Shown here: piece after piece, positions 25,379 through 36,796 of the stretch
Layout of the letters: every line of letters starts with the position of its first letter
Numbering within the stretch: position 1 is the first letter of the stretch
Source: Anaeramoeba flamelloides
Lineage: Eukaryota; Metamonada; Anaeramoebidae
Reading direction: 5' to 3'
NCBI GenBank assembly: GCA_027625915.1
Contig: JANTQA010000015.1
Location: 2,108,001 to 2,172,000 of the forward strand
Length of the DNA: 64,000 nt
Position numbers and translations under genes: made by a program
Notes under the pieces: model-generated
Told to the model about the DNA's origin: nothing
The model's input: only the letters and a program-made list of their open reading frames with translations
Database searches by the model: none

Positions 25379-25947
25379 AATAATAATAATAATCAGGGGC
25401 AGAAACAGAAACATGACCATTGTCAAAAGAATGGAAAGGGGGGTGCTAAGAACGGGGGGGGATCAAAATGGCCAACAAAGATTATCAAAATAATAGTTAT
25501 AACAAAAAAGAAATTCAAAAAAAATTAAATAAGGATTTAAACAAAATGTCCCGAATATTTTCTTCCATAAAATTTGATAAGAAATCCATTAATTGTTTCC
25601 CAATTGGAATTGATGAAACACCAAAACAGTACAATGATTATATTAACACTTCTTCTTTTTTTAGTTCATCTGATAGAAAATTATTTTTTCAAAACCCCAA
25701 ATTTTTCAAAATAATTGAAGAATACGATTTTTTCCAAAAGCACACCAAACAATCTAAATATTTATTAACATTCAAAAAATGCTTTGATCCAGAATGCAAA
25801 CAATGCAACAAACATAAAATTAAAGTTCCACAGATTTTTGAGTTAATGGGGAAATTAAATAACAGAGTATTTACGCCAGTCTCTTCAAAATTATTCCCTC
25901 AACATTACCAAACTTTTATTGAAAAAATATCTCAATTTGAAAATTAA
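21749..25947 (+). CDS. Low-complexity protein with degenerate transposase-like C-terminal domain (one frame offset)
   Basis: One open frame runs 21749-25528 (1259 codons). The conserved C-terminus continues in another frame, open to 25947. The N-terminus has Lys-rich and coiled-coil-like stretches, (EN)n repeats and basic, NLS-like clusters (residues ~264-330). A conserved block near residue 497 (NFYILCLNLGYWDEYG, VYYEVQSRNI) follows, then a His-Asp repeat (~625-655) and poly-Asn. From about residue 960 the layout matches, from memory, a family of cnidarian and sponge proteins with a DDE/RNase H-like domain: a GHPD block, a long spacer, a hydrophobic strand (KPVVSIMINS), LDILNIISYSP then NPINR, and finally QSKYLLTFKKC with PECKQC. 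In relatives these read roughly GEPD, DGGPD and NPVER. The acidic residues after the strand and in NPxER are absent here, so catalysis looks lost. Function is unknown; a domesticated or decaying transposase-derived nuclear protein is my inference. Confidence 0.6.
25321..25395 (+). repeat. CAA/AAT (poly-Asn) microsatellite in coding sequence
   Basis: CAA units followed by AAT units encode over 20 Asn in a row. Together with the G8 tract at 25454-25461 it lies between the two frames of the transposase-like gene, so it is a likely place for length variation. Confidence 0.85.
25468..25947 (+). CDS. C-terminal part of the transposase-like protein (shifted frame)
   Basis: It is open from 25450 to the stop at 25945-25947. 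It contains KQSKYLLTFKKC and C-x4-C-x2-C (CFDPECKQC), followed by a PQIFELMGKL segment. This tail normally follows the NPxER block in the related metazoan proteins, so I treat it as the same gene and not a separate start at ATG 25468. The offset is one base, near the G8 tract at 25454-25461. A short unrecognised intron here is an alternative. Confidence 0.55.
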   Translation: MANKDYQNNSYNKKEIQKKLNKDLNKMSRIFSSIKFDKKSINCFPIGIDETPKQYNDYINTSSFFSSSDRKLFFQNPKFFKIIEEYDFFQKHTKQSKYLLTFKKCFDPECKQCNKHKIKVPQIFELMGKLNNRVFTPVSSKLFPQHYQTFIEKISQFEN

Positions 25948-26664
25948 TACATCAACACTATTATTTTTAAAAATTATGAGTAGATACAAGATATAATTTA
26001 AAATGGTGTAAGAGTGGTATATTTGTGGATTTCGGTAATTCGTGTTTATTCTTTTATTACATTAAGATATCAATTGATTTTTTTATGATTTATATTTATT
26101 TATTATGTAATATACAAATTTTAGTCTATGAAATGATTACAAATTTTTTTTTTCTTATTAGTTTTAAAATTATTATAAATTAGATTTTTGAAGAAAATAT
26201 TCAACAAAATAGTTGTAAATTTATCGAATATACAATTTTTTTTTAAATAGGTTTTTTTTCTTTTTAGTTATAAAAAAAAACGTTTTACTTTTTTCAAGTA
26301 AAACCCAAAATAAAAAAAATAAAAAAAAAATATTTTAATTCTGCTTCTTTTTTCAAATTTTATTATTATTTTATTATTATTTTGGATTTAATTACTTGTT
26401 TTGTGTGGTTTTTTTTATTTTGAAAAATAGTATATGTAAGAAAACTCTATTCGAGTCAAATAATTTTGATTTTCCAGAGTTTAAAAATATAGAGAACATC
26501 CATTTATTGTACTCGGTTATTTTAAAGACAATAAAACACAGTACTCGATAAATACAGGTCCATAAGTTTAAAAAAAAAATAAATTGATAAATATTTATAA
26601 TTGGTTGTAAAATAGAGAAGTTACATAATATGTTCCAGTTTAGAAACTATATTTTAATTGACTA

Positions 26665-27060
26665 TCCGATTTTTTAAATTTTTTTACTCACTTTATAATG
26701 ATTTTGAAAGTGCCTTTATAAGGTTTTATCCAATATTCTTTTCAAAAAAATTGTTTCGATTTGAAGATTATAAACTTTTTCTAATTTGGTCAAGTTTTGT
26801 TCTACTCTATCTTTTAATTGTTTTCTTTACTTTTTTTTTTCTTTCGAGGCTGATCAAGAGGAAAAAACTTTAATCTTCAGAAATACAAACAAATATCAAT
26901 AAAATTGAAAATAATAAGAAAATTCAATGTCTTTAAAAGGCCAGATTATTATTTAGGAAAATAAATTTTCATTTTAACCATATTTTCCTAAAATAATACT
27001 AATAAAAAATGGGAAATGATCCTTTTAAAAATTTTGATTCACTTTTTTTCAGTATTTTGA
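26665..27060. mobile_element. GTGACTCAC-ended element, copy 3 (truncated)
   Basis: It carries TTTACTCACTTTATAATG, TTTTATCCAATATTCTTTTC and AATTTTGATTCACTTTTTTT in the same order as copies 1 and 2. The far end was not found. The ORF 26658-26873 is within it. Confidence 0.5.
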
Positions 27061-27582
27061 TTTTATATGTGATAATTTTTTAAATATCCAACTTTTATGA
27101 TTTGGTATGTAAAAATATGAGAAACATTGAATCTGATGACGATTGGGTGTGTAATGAAATGTTACTTCGTTTTTTCCAAATGATTGATCTTTCTAATGGT
27201 TTGTGAAGAAAGTCCAAATGATACAACTTTGAATATGTTTTATTTTTAAAAAATAGTTATTTCTTTCATTTTTTTAAAAACAGTAATGAAAATGTCTAAT
27301 ACCAATTGTTTTGGAGGTGATTAGATAAAGTTTTGAGTTTTTTCTTGTTTACCCAGATTTAATTACGCCCTTTATCTGAGTTAAATTTTGATCTGCGAAG
27401 TTATATTTTAAGTGATAACTTATAAGGCACAAGTATAATAAGGTGGTGAAGGAAATACCCTCCAAATTATTGCATACGGTGATCAAAATAATGTGTCAAT
27501 AACAACTATAAACCGTGTTTCAAAATAAACCCCGTGCTTTGTTTTTCTGCTTGTTCCAATGAAAAATCCAGGTTGCTATACA

Positions 27583-28178
27583 GTAGTGTACATAAGTTTA
27601 AGTCCATTTTTAAGGTTAATTCCTTGATATTTTATGTAAATTTTAAATTTGATAAATAATTTGTTCAAAATTTTCTATGATTTTCTCAGTTTTTTTTGAA
27701 ATTTTTTGTTTTTTTGATTATAAAAATTTTCTTCAATTTACTCTATTTATTGTATAAATTTTTTCCAATTTGATCCTTCATTTTTAGAATTTCCTATTTA
27801 ATTATTGAAAATTAAGAAACCAATTTCATACTTCATTAGGGTTTGTTGTTTTTTTCTTTGATCTATTGATCTATAGGTCTTATAGAAAAAAGAAACACAT
27901 TTGTATTTGGAAATACCGATCAAACTTTTCTTCACCATTATTTTGACAAAAGTATCTGAAATTAAATTATTTATTATCTAACAAACTAAAGTTTAACTTT
28001 TAAGATTATTGAATTCGATAGACTTAAGAGTCTTTTTTGAATTACACAATCTCCAAATTAAGTTTCAAGTGTTTCCAAACTACCCTTAAAAAGTTTAACA
28101 GAAGGAAAAATAATTTAAAGGTGTAATTCTTCATAATAATTAAACAGTAAGTCACTCTTAAACTTACGTGAGTATTCA
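27583..28178. mobile_element. MITE-like element with CAGTAGTG...-type ends
   Basis: The left end is CAGTAGTGTACATAAGTTTA and the right end contains CTTAAACTTACGTGAGTA, inverted with mismatches and with TA at the tips. No ORF of interest is inside. Tc1/mariner-like ends are suggested but not proven. Confidence 0.5.
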
Positions 28179-29032
28179 TAAATTTACAAAAACAAAAATT
28201 ACAATTTGCAATAAATAAATGAAGAAGGGATTAATTACAAAAAAAAAATTATTCCAAGAAAAAGAATTCATAATAATTTCTTTTCATCAACATAATTAAT
28301 AATCATAAAACCAAAGTGGATTCCCACTTATACCAACCAAGTTTCGAAGTGTCTTTGCAAATATAGGGAAAAGAAAATCAGAAAACACTTTACAACAAAT
28401 AAAGTAACTAAACAAAATTACTTTGTTCAGTTTAACCGACCAAAAATGTTTCAAATTTTTTCGATTTCATCAACACTGTCTATTTTGAGTTTTAGACAGA
28501 AGAAGGAAATAGAAAAAGTATTATCAATTTTGAGAAAAGAAAATAACAAATTATTAATAAATGGAACATTCATCAAAAATGTCTCAAGTTGCTTGCGTTC
28601 ACAAATGTGAAAGTTAGTGGTTGGATTTCAAAAAGTAATCACTCAGCCAAAAGGAATAAAAAAAAATAAAGTTTAGCCGTTTAAAAAAGTGCAGGCTTGA
28701 AAGTTTTAAGAAGAGTCATCCAAACTACTCATCTTGCTTGTTTCAAGCAGTTTGGAGAACACTTTTCAAAACTTTTAATCTCACACTTTTTAAAAAACAG
28801 TAGGCAAACGCAAAAAGTAAAAAAAATAAATTCAACGGATGAAAAAAAATATGAAAAAGTGTGTGACGAACTTATTTACCTTTAGTTACTTATTTTATTT
28901 TTTACGTTGGTTTTTATTATTTTGTTTTTTTCATTTTTTTGGTTTATTCTTTTTTTTTTTTTTTTTAATTCGAATAACTTTCAACCTCTTCAAGATTATC
29001 ATTAACCTTTTTGAAGAACAAAAGACAATCTC

Positions 29033-29105
29033 ATGTTTTTTAAAAAAGGATCTACAACAACAATTTTCTCTCTGTTGATAATATTCACCCTCTTTGTTTC
29101 AATTG
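29033..29105 (+). CDS. CADG protein exon 1 (signal peptide)
   Basis: It has ATG, Lys residues, a 15-residue hydrophobic core and small residues, then G|GTAAGT. Joining the last G to CA at 29753 makes an Ala codon and runs straight into TLVIPTDLADQT. A donor this close to consensus, a signal peptide and correct phase together make the exon convincing. Confidence 0.8.
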
Positions 29106-29609
29106 GTAAGTACCTTAATTTTGTTTTAGTTCTACACTTTAAATTTCTTTTTTTATACCAACTCAAAACGATTGGGGTTAACAAGCCTTTGACCAACAAA
29201 AAAACAAAAACAAAAACAACATGTCACAAAAAAATCACTTTGAAAAAAAAACCTCACTTTAAATGCCTTGCAATACGCTTTGTGATAATTTACGAAATTT
29301 GTTATACATTAAGCAAATCATCGTTTAAATTTTCAAATTTTCAGTCATTTTCTCTTCGAAAATAAATTAGCTTTACAAAAAAAACACTTTTTCTTTTTTG
29401 AAATCTCTTCAATTCGTGAAAGGCAAAAAGAGAGCAATTGTATCAAAAGTTCAAAAAGAAAAAAGAAAATAAAAACCTCGCTTCTTCTTCTTCTTCTTCA
29501 AAAAAAAAAAACAAACAGAACTTGCAGTTAATAATTATACTTTTGCAAATTTCCAAATTTCTTCTTTTTGTTCAACTTTTAATTAACTTTACAAAAATTC
29601 AAAACTCAC

Positions 29610-29645
<36 letters not shown>

Positions 29646-32600
29646 CCTAACCCATAAAACCACAAATGAAAAATCCCAAAAATTAACTTTTTTTCCAAAA
29701 TAATTAGCAAAAACCCAAAATGAAGATTTCATCAAAAACGGGTTTGTGTCAGCAACTTTAGTTATACCAACAGATTTAGCTGATCAAACTGCGACCGCTG
29801 GTAAGGATTATGAGTATTCGATTGACAAGGGCTCTTTCGAATGTGACAGCACAGAGGGCATTACGTATGATGTAAATTTTGAAACTTTAGAAAGCTTCCC
29901 CGAATGGCTGAGTTGGGAGATGAACACAGAACTTTCTGATGTCTATTTCAGCGGAGCATCAGAAGGGTGCGCCTTTACCGATAAAATTATTATTACTGCC
30001 ACTTGTGATGATGCCATTGATCAAGCCGAATTCAACTTTGAATTAATCAACACTGGAATTTCCATAGACGAAGCAAATCCGCTTGAAGATCGTATTTTTT
30101 CAGTCAACGAATACTTTAGCTTTACTCTGAACGATTTGCATTTTGTAAATGGTGAGCCCAACGAGGAAGTTACTTATAGTGCCAAACTATACAACGAAAC
30201 CACTGGTGAACCTGAAGACTTACCAGATTGGGTTACCTTCATTGAAGATCAGAAAAAGTTTACAGGCATTACGCCCTTGGGCTGCCCACAGAATTTTACA
30301 TTGATTGCCACTGCAGCTGATACCTGTGGCAATGTGAGCTCCACATTTATTATTTCCACTCGAAATGAAAAGCCCGACATCAATTTGGATTTCCCTGACT
30401 ATTTTAAGCAAGTAAACACAACCTTCATCTTGCCAATTAGTGATGTTTTTGATAACAGCCAGGAAAGATTTGAAGATCTGACCTTTGAAATTCTACAAGC
30501 AGATCTCTCACCATTACCCGATTGGATGATTTATCTTGATTTCAGGAGAGCCCTAGCGGGGAAAACACCATTATCCTGTAATCATACATATGAATTATTT
30601 GTTGGCGCCTCTGATTCATGTTATCATGTTGGCACCACTTTTAATTTCACTGTTACAAATGAAGAGCCATTTGTACATTTGGAAATACCCGATCAAACAC
30701 AATATATGGAGCAAGAATTTACCTTCGACTTGGGAGAAACGTATTTTGTTCAACCAGATGTCAATGAGGAATTATACTATGAAGCTGCCTTAATTGATGG
30801 ATCAGAATTACCAGAATGGCTAGTTTTTGACGATCAGGCCCATACCTTTTCGGGAACACCACCGTTGTCATGTGATGAAACATATGACATTCAAGTTACC
30901 GTATCGGATACCTGTTATAGCAATATCCATGACAACTTTACCTTAGAGGTTGTCAACTTGCCACCAGAATTTGTCAATTTGCCACTACCTAACCTTGAAT
31001 TTAACGTATTTGAGGATTTTGAATTCCAAATCGGTGGCGAATATTCTTCAAATGAGCCAGTTGTGGAATCATTAACATTTGGATCGACCTTACCAAATGA
31101 CGAACCATTGCCAGAGTGGATCGCCTTTGATAATGTTACAAATACCTTTTCTGGGAACGTCAAGGAAAGCTGTGGCGAAACTTTACAGTTCAAATATATT
31201 GCTTATGACACTTGCTCTTCGGCCGCTGAAACCTTTAATTTCACCATTTTAAATGCACCAGCTAAATTCACTGACACCATTGCAAATCAAACCCTGTCTC
31301 CCGGCGACACTGTTGCTATTAGCTTTGATTCCATTATAGACAATGAAATTGGCGAAAATGTCACCTTTGATTCATATCTCTTACCAGGGCATGAATCCCT
31401 ACCAGAGTGGCTAATCTTGAATCAAGACAACAGCAAAAAATATGGTGGCACTGTTGGCGGAGGATGCCCCCAGACATTTGAGATTGAATTAACTGCCAGC
31501 GATCCTTGCCAAGAATCTCCAGCAGTGACTTTTTATATTTTGGAAATTACAAACACCAAGCCATATGCCAATCGGGATATTGAGTCGTTTTCAGTTAATG
31601 CTGGCGAATATTTTGAATTTACTATCGCAGAGGACACCTTTATTAATGAAGAAGTCAATGAGGAACTATACTATGAGGCCACTTTAATTGATGGATCAGA
31701 GTTACCGGAATGGCTATCATTTGATAATATGACTGCCACCTTCTCTGGCAACCCATCTGGGTGTGATGAAGACTTTAACATCAAAATAAACATTTTTGAT
31801 ACCTGCATGTCAGAGGAGGACGACATTTCACAAAATTTCACAATAACTGTTATTGCAATCGAACCAACAGTTGATAAAGAAATTCTCGATATTGAATATC
31901 CCATAAATGTGGCATTTGTAAATGAAATATCTCGACAAACATTTACAAACAAATTCAATGAGTCCTATTTCACCTATGACGCAACATTATCTGACGGATC
32001 AGAATTACCTAACTGGATTCAATTTGATCCAATTGAATTTAAATTTGAAGGTACAACACCATTTCTATGTGGCGATCAAATTGAAATTACTGTATGGGCA
32101 AATGATAGCTGCAGTGGCGGATCAACTAGCGACACCTTTGTTTTGTCTTGGATAAACGAACTACCCGCAATCAATACAACCATTACAGAACAATTCATTA
32201 CTGCATCAAATGAATTCACAATTGAATTGCCCCAAGATATCTTTAGTAATGAATTAAATGAAGAGCTAACTTATCATTCCTCATTGCCCAACGGAGACAC
32301 CTTACCCGACTGGATAACTTTTGATAATGAAACTTTGCAATATAGCGGCACCGCCCCACAGGGCTGTTCTCAATCGATTGACGTCATGATCCAAGTTAGT
32401 GATTCCTGCCATAAAAAGCTTGTTAACCAAACCTTTATGATCACAACAGTCAATGATCCACCAACTGTTAATGGAACTCTGGAAGACCATTCCATTTACA
32501 TTCATGAAGATTTCGAATGGGCCTTACCAGTGGATGCATTTGTTGATGACGAATTAGCTGATAATATTCTGTCATATAATGTTTTATTATCAAATGGCGA

Positions 32601-35178
32601 CGAATTACCCGAATGGCTATTTTTTAATCAGCGCACCAATGAATTATCAGGAAATTCTCCAGATCAATGTGGCTATGACCTTGATTTAATGGTTTTAGCT
32701 TATGATTCCTGTATGGAAGAAAACTCTGCTAATAGTACCTTCATTTTGTCAGTAATGAACGATCCACCATTAGTTAATTTGCAAATTCCTGACCAAGAAA
32801 CGGCAGTTGGGTCGTATTTTGATTTTACCATTGATGATGAAACTTTCCTTGCACCAGAGGAAAACGAAACTTTGATTTACTCACTTTTGGGACAACCAGA
32901 ATGGATGGACTTTGATCAAGAAAATGCACACATGAATGGTACTGTGGCTTTAGGCTGTGCTGAAACAATTGAATTGACAGTTATTGCATTTGATACATGT
33001 ACCAATAATAAGGCAAATACCTCCTTTATTTTAGCAATCACCAACGCCATTCCCGTGCCTTCACAAGTCATTCAAACACAAACCTATCAATTATTGGAAG
33101 AGATTAATATTGCCTTTGATAAAGATTCACTTTTTATGAATTTAGAAAATGAAGCTGAAACTTTACAATTTTCTTCAACTTTACAAAATGGTGATGCTCT
33201 TCCAGAATTTTTAACATTTGACGAAGCAGAGCAAGTCACGTATACTGGTAAACTCGAATCTGGTTGTACAGCTGACTATCCTCTTTCAATCACAGTTCAA
33301 GATTCCTGTGAAGATAATACTAATAGTAATAACTTTATCTTAAGAATTGAAAATAATCCACCAGAATTAGCAAAGGAAATCGAAACGCAGCAAGCCGACG
33401 TTTTACAGGAATTTTCCTTCACAATCGACGATTCCACTTTTTACAACCGTGAAATGGATGAAACTCTGACTTATGAATATACTTTAACGGATGCAAATAA
33501 TATCATTCAAGAATTAAATTTTGATTCTGAAAATCTTATTTTTAGTGGGGTTTCCTCATACACTTGTAATGACTATGTAACGCTCACCTTAAAGGCAACT
33601 GATAGCTGTGAAACAAATTTTGTTGAAACATCATTTAATTTGGAATTAAGCAATCTCCCATTTGAGGCAATTGGTGAAATTGCCGATCAAACTTTTTATG
33701 TTGGACAAGAAATTATCATTAATTTAGATGATAGCCCCGTATTTAATGATCCTGAATCAACAACCCAACAGGAGCATTTAGTTTATAGTGCAACATTAGA
33801 AAATGATGAAGAATTACCTAAATGGCTATCTTTTGACCCAGAAACCAGACAATTCAATGGAACAGCCCCATTACAATGCTCCTTTGAAGAAACGATCAAA
33901 TTGTCTGTTTATGATGATTGTTACCCAGACGATATTTTAACAAAAACTTTTACAATTAGTATTAATAATGTTCCACCTACAAAGGTACAAGATCTTGAAG
34001 AACAAACAATTAGTGCTGGTGAAGAATTTAGTTTCACCTTCGAAAGCTCCATTTTTACAAACCCAGAGATTAGTGAGGAACTGACATTTACGGTATATGA
34101 AACAGATTCCGTTACTGAAGCTATCACAGAATTAATGGACGGATTTATATTTAGCCCGGAAAATAATACTATTTCCAATAAACTTGTTTCAGGCTGTGCC
34201 CAAGAGAAAGTTTTCTTCATTAAGGCCACCGATAGCTGTGATACAAATTCAGAGGTTTCAGAATTGATATTAAATATCCAAAACGAAACACCAGAATTAG
34301 CAGAAGAAATTGACGATCAAGAAGCAGATACAGATTCAGACTGGTCCTATACCATTCCCGAGACCACTTTTACGAATGCCGAAGCTTTAGAAACTCTAAC
34401 CTATGAAGTAACTTTAAAGGATGGATCCAAACTGCCAGATTGGTTATCATTCGATGAAGCTACCCGTGAATTAAAAGGAACAACACCCGATGAAAGCGAA
34501 AGTTACACTATTAAGATTTCTGTAACAGACTCTTGTGAAACGAACCAAATTTCAACCACCTTTGTATTAGATGTAGAATCCGGAACAGTCATTACTACCG
34601 CACTTATCATCACCGCTGCAATCTTAGGTGCCGCTGGTTTTATTGGATTGATGGTAATCTTGGCAAGAAAAAATACTAAGGAACCAGAAATTTATACAGA
34701 CAAAGAAATTGAACAATTTAAAGATGACGACGACACAGACGAATCAGAAGAAACTACAACAGAAACCAATGACCGTGATGAAACCGATTCGTCTACTGAC
34801 ATAGAAGACAATACTTCTTCAAATAAATCTTCGAATTTTAGTTCTGATGATTCCAATAACAATAATGATTCGGATGATGATGATGATGATGATATTGATC
34901 AAGATCCAAATTCAAATAGTAATTCAGACGATTCGTTTACATCAGATCATTCAGATAACTCAGATAATTCCAATAAATCTGATAATTCAGAGAAATCTGA
35001 TAATTCAAATAATTCTGATAACTTTGATAATTCAAATAATTCCAATAACTCTGATAACTCCGATAATCCAAATAATTCAGATAATTCAGATAATTCAGAT
35101 AATCCAGATAATTCTGATAACTCCGATAATTCTGTGAAATCAGATTCAACCGATGTAAATTTTAGCTCTGATAATTAA
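29033..35178 (+). CDS. Type I membrane protein with ~16 CADG (dystroglycan/cadherin-like) repeats
   Basis: Exons are 29033-29105 and 29753-35178 (GTAAGT...GTCAG, phase 1), giving 1832 residues. Exon 1 encodes a classic signal peptide (MFFKKG, then a hydrophobic core to FVSI). The ectodomain is about 16 repeats of ~100 residues. Each has a core like LPEWLSFD...FSG.P..C, a strand, D-S/T-C and N..P, the pattern of dystroglycan-type cadherin-like domains. Most repeats carry one Cys pair (GC...DSC); the last has only the second Cys. A single membrane span lies near residues 1636-1660 (ALIITAAILGAAGFIGLMV), followed by a basic stop. The ~170-residue cytoplasmic tail is acidic and ends in NSDN repeats. 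CADG domains in other eukaryotes serve adhesion, often with Ca2+; adhesion or surface recognition is inferred here. The in-frame GTG at 29746 is not the start, because it lies before the splice acceptor. Confidence 0.85.
29106..29752 (+). other. CADG protein intron 1 (647 bp)
   Basis: It begins GTAAGT and ends TTTGTGTCAG. It contains (TTC)n at about 29480-29500 and an ACA/CAA microsatellite at about 29610-29645. No gene was seen; the ORF reading on from exon 1 stops at 29365. Confidence 0.7.
29753..35178 (+). CDS. CADG protein exon 2 (repeats, membrane span, tail)
   Basis: A single 5.4-kb open exon follows acceptor AG 29751-29752. It is clearly richer in G+C and less homopolymeric than the SAC9 and MON2 exons, which fits a secreted, structured ectodomain with few low-complexity inserts. 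Low complexity appears only in the cytoplasmic tail (about 34690-35170). Confidence 0.88.
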
Positions 35179-35540
35179 TTAAAATAAATTTTATTATCAA
35201 GATAATAATTTAGATACATTTTACATACTTTTTTTTTTTTTTTTTGAATTTTATTATTTTCTTTTATTTTCTTTATTTTTCTTTCTTTTTTATAACAGTA
35301 CCCAAACAAAATAAATCAAAAAAAAAAAAAAAATTATCTTTTTTTTTTGAATATTTTCTTTTCTTTGTTTGTTCAATTTCTCATTTCAAGATCTTGCATA
35401 AAAAATCTTTTTTATTTTAAATTTATTTTATGATTGTTTGGGATAATCTTTAATATAGAACTTATTGTATCTATGTTTTTTGTTTTGATTTGGAAACAAT
35501 CACCTTGTTATGTTCTCTGAGTTTGGCCTGGAAGAAAGAG

Positions 35541-35633
35541 AAATAATGATATTGCTCTCGTGATAAGATGATATTGTGAAGTTTGAGGAACGATGATTAA
35601 TATCATCTTATCACGAGAGCAATATCATTATTT
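35541..35633. repeat. Perfect 35-bp hairpin downstream of the CADG gene
   Basis: Arms 35541-35575 and 35599-35633 are exact inverse complements (core ATTGCTCTCGTGATAAGATG) around a 23-base loop. It lies 363 bp after the CADG stop codon. It could be a 3' UTR/termination structure or a small fold-back element. Confidence 0.85.
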
Positions 35634-35856
35634 TGAAGATGGAAGGTGATTCAAAATGAAGAATTATAAAAGGCGATTTTTGAACAAATGAAACAATATG
35701 AGATGATATTTATTTTTTAACTTAGGATCTAAAAAACAAAAAAAAAACAAAATAGAAATTTAAACAAACAAAAACTAATTTGATAATTTTTTCCTAATAC
35801 TTTGAAGAACTGCTCTTCAAAGGATTTTATTTAATATTTATTAGAGTATACAGTCT

Positions 35857-36008
35857 TTCCAAGACTACCGTGAATTTTTATATGAATGAAATTTTGATGC
35901 TGAAATAGATTTTTCAATATGAGCTTTCTTATCCTCGTATCCAACTTTTGAAAAATCTATATCAGCATCAAAATTTGATTCATATAAAAATTCACGGTAG
36001 CCTTGGAA
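35857..36008. repeat. 60-bp-arm inverted repeat downstream of the CADG gene
   Basis: Arms 35857-35916 and 35949-36008 are inverse with a few mismatches. The outer part is TTCCAAG.CTACCGTGAA and the inner part GATTTTTCA, with a 32-base loop. It is the second strong hairpin in 500 bp. Confidence 0.8.
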
Positions 36009-36796
36009 CAGCTGTAAATGGACTTTTTAATTTATTAGATAATTATTAAAAAAAACAATAACCAAAACAAATCAAAAAGAAAATATTTATAAAATACCCT
36101 ATGAAATTCAAAATTGTTTTGGCAATTGTCATCATTCTTTGATTTAAAATCTAATAAAAAACATTAATATAAAGGACATAATAAACATCTTTCAACTTTT
36201 TGATTCTTTAAAATTAGGAATGAGTGTTTACCTAGAATATCTATTATTATCTTTTTTATTTTGTTTTTGTTTTCTATTTGTCTTGATGAAAAAAAAATCA
36301 ATTCATCAGTTACATATGTCCAAATCTTTGACCAGGAATTGATACACACAATAAAAGAGTATATAATTGGATATATTATCAAATATAATAATCCATGTGC
36401 ATCCTGAATTTGCTAAAATTCAAATAAGTTTAAAATAAAATATTAAAAAATGATCCAGATCATTTAATGAATTTATTTTTTTTATTAATCTAAAATCTAT
36501 ATTTTGATTCTAATAATAGGTTGAAATAGTCCATAGATAAATAATTAATTTTAAGTATTTTTTTTTTTTTTTTTTTTTTTTTGATATATGAAGATATAAA
36601 TAATTATTATCCATTTTGTAATATTTTTATATAAGATTTTTATTATTTTTATATTTAGAAATTTTATTATTATCATAATAGTTGATAATCCAATATATTG
36701 ATTTATTAATAATAAATCCTTAAATAATTTTGCCTCTTTTGTGATAGTCACAATGAAAATAAATAAAATACTTTGCTAAGAATTTTTCATTTTTTT

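Larger units (their letters stand above)
25948..29032. other. Intergenic between the transposase-like and CADG genes
   Basis: It holds the truncated element (26665-27060) and the 27583-28178 element. ORFs at 28697-28885 and 28839-29078 show no domain and overlap the CADG 5' region; I do not call them. Confidence 0.55.

Noticed and set aside
25468-25470. ATG as start of a separate small gene
   Set aside because: Its content is the usual C-terminal tail of the preceding transposase-like domain.
28697-29078. ORFs upstream of the CADG exon 1
   Set aside because: No motif, biased composition and overlap with the better-supported exon 1.
29746-29748. GTG as start of the CADG protein
   Set aside because: It lies before the TGTGTCAG acceptor; the spliced signal-peptide exon gives a proper ATG start.
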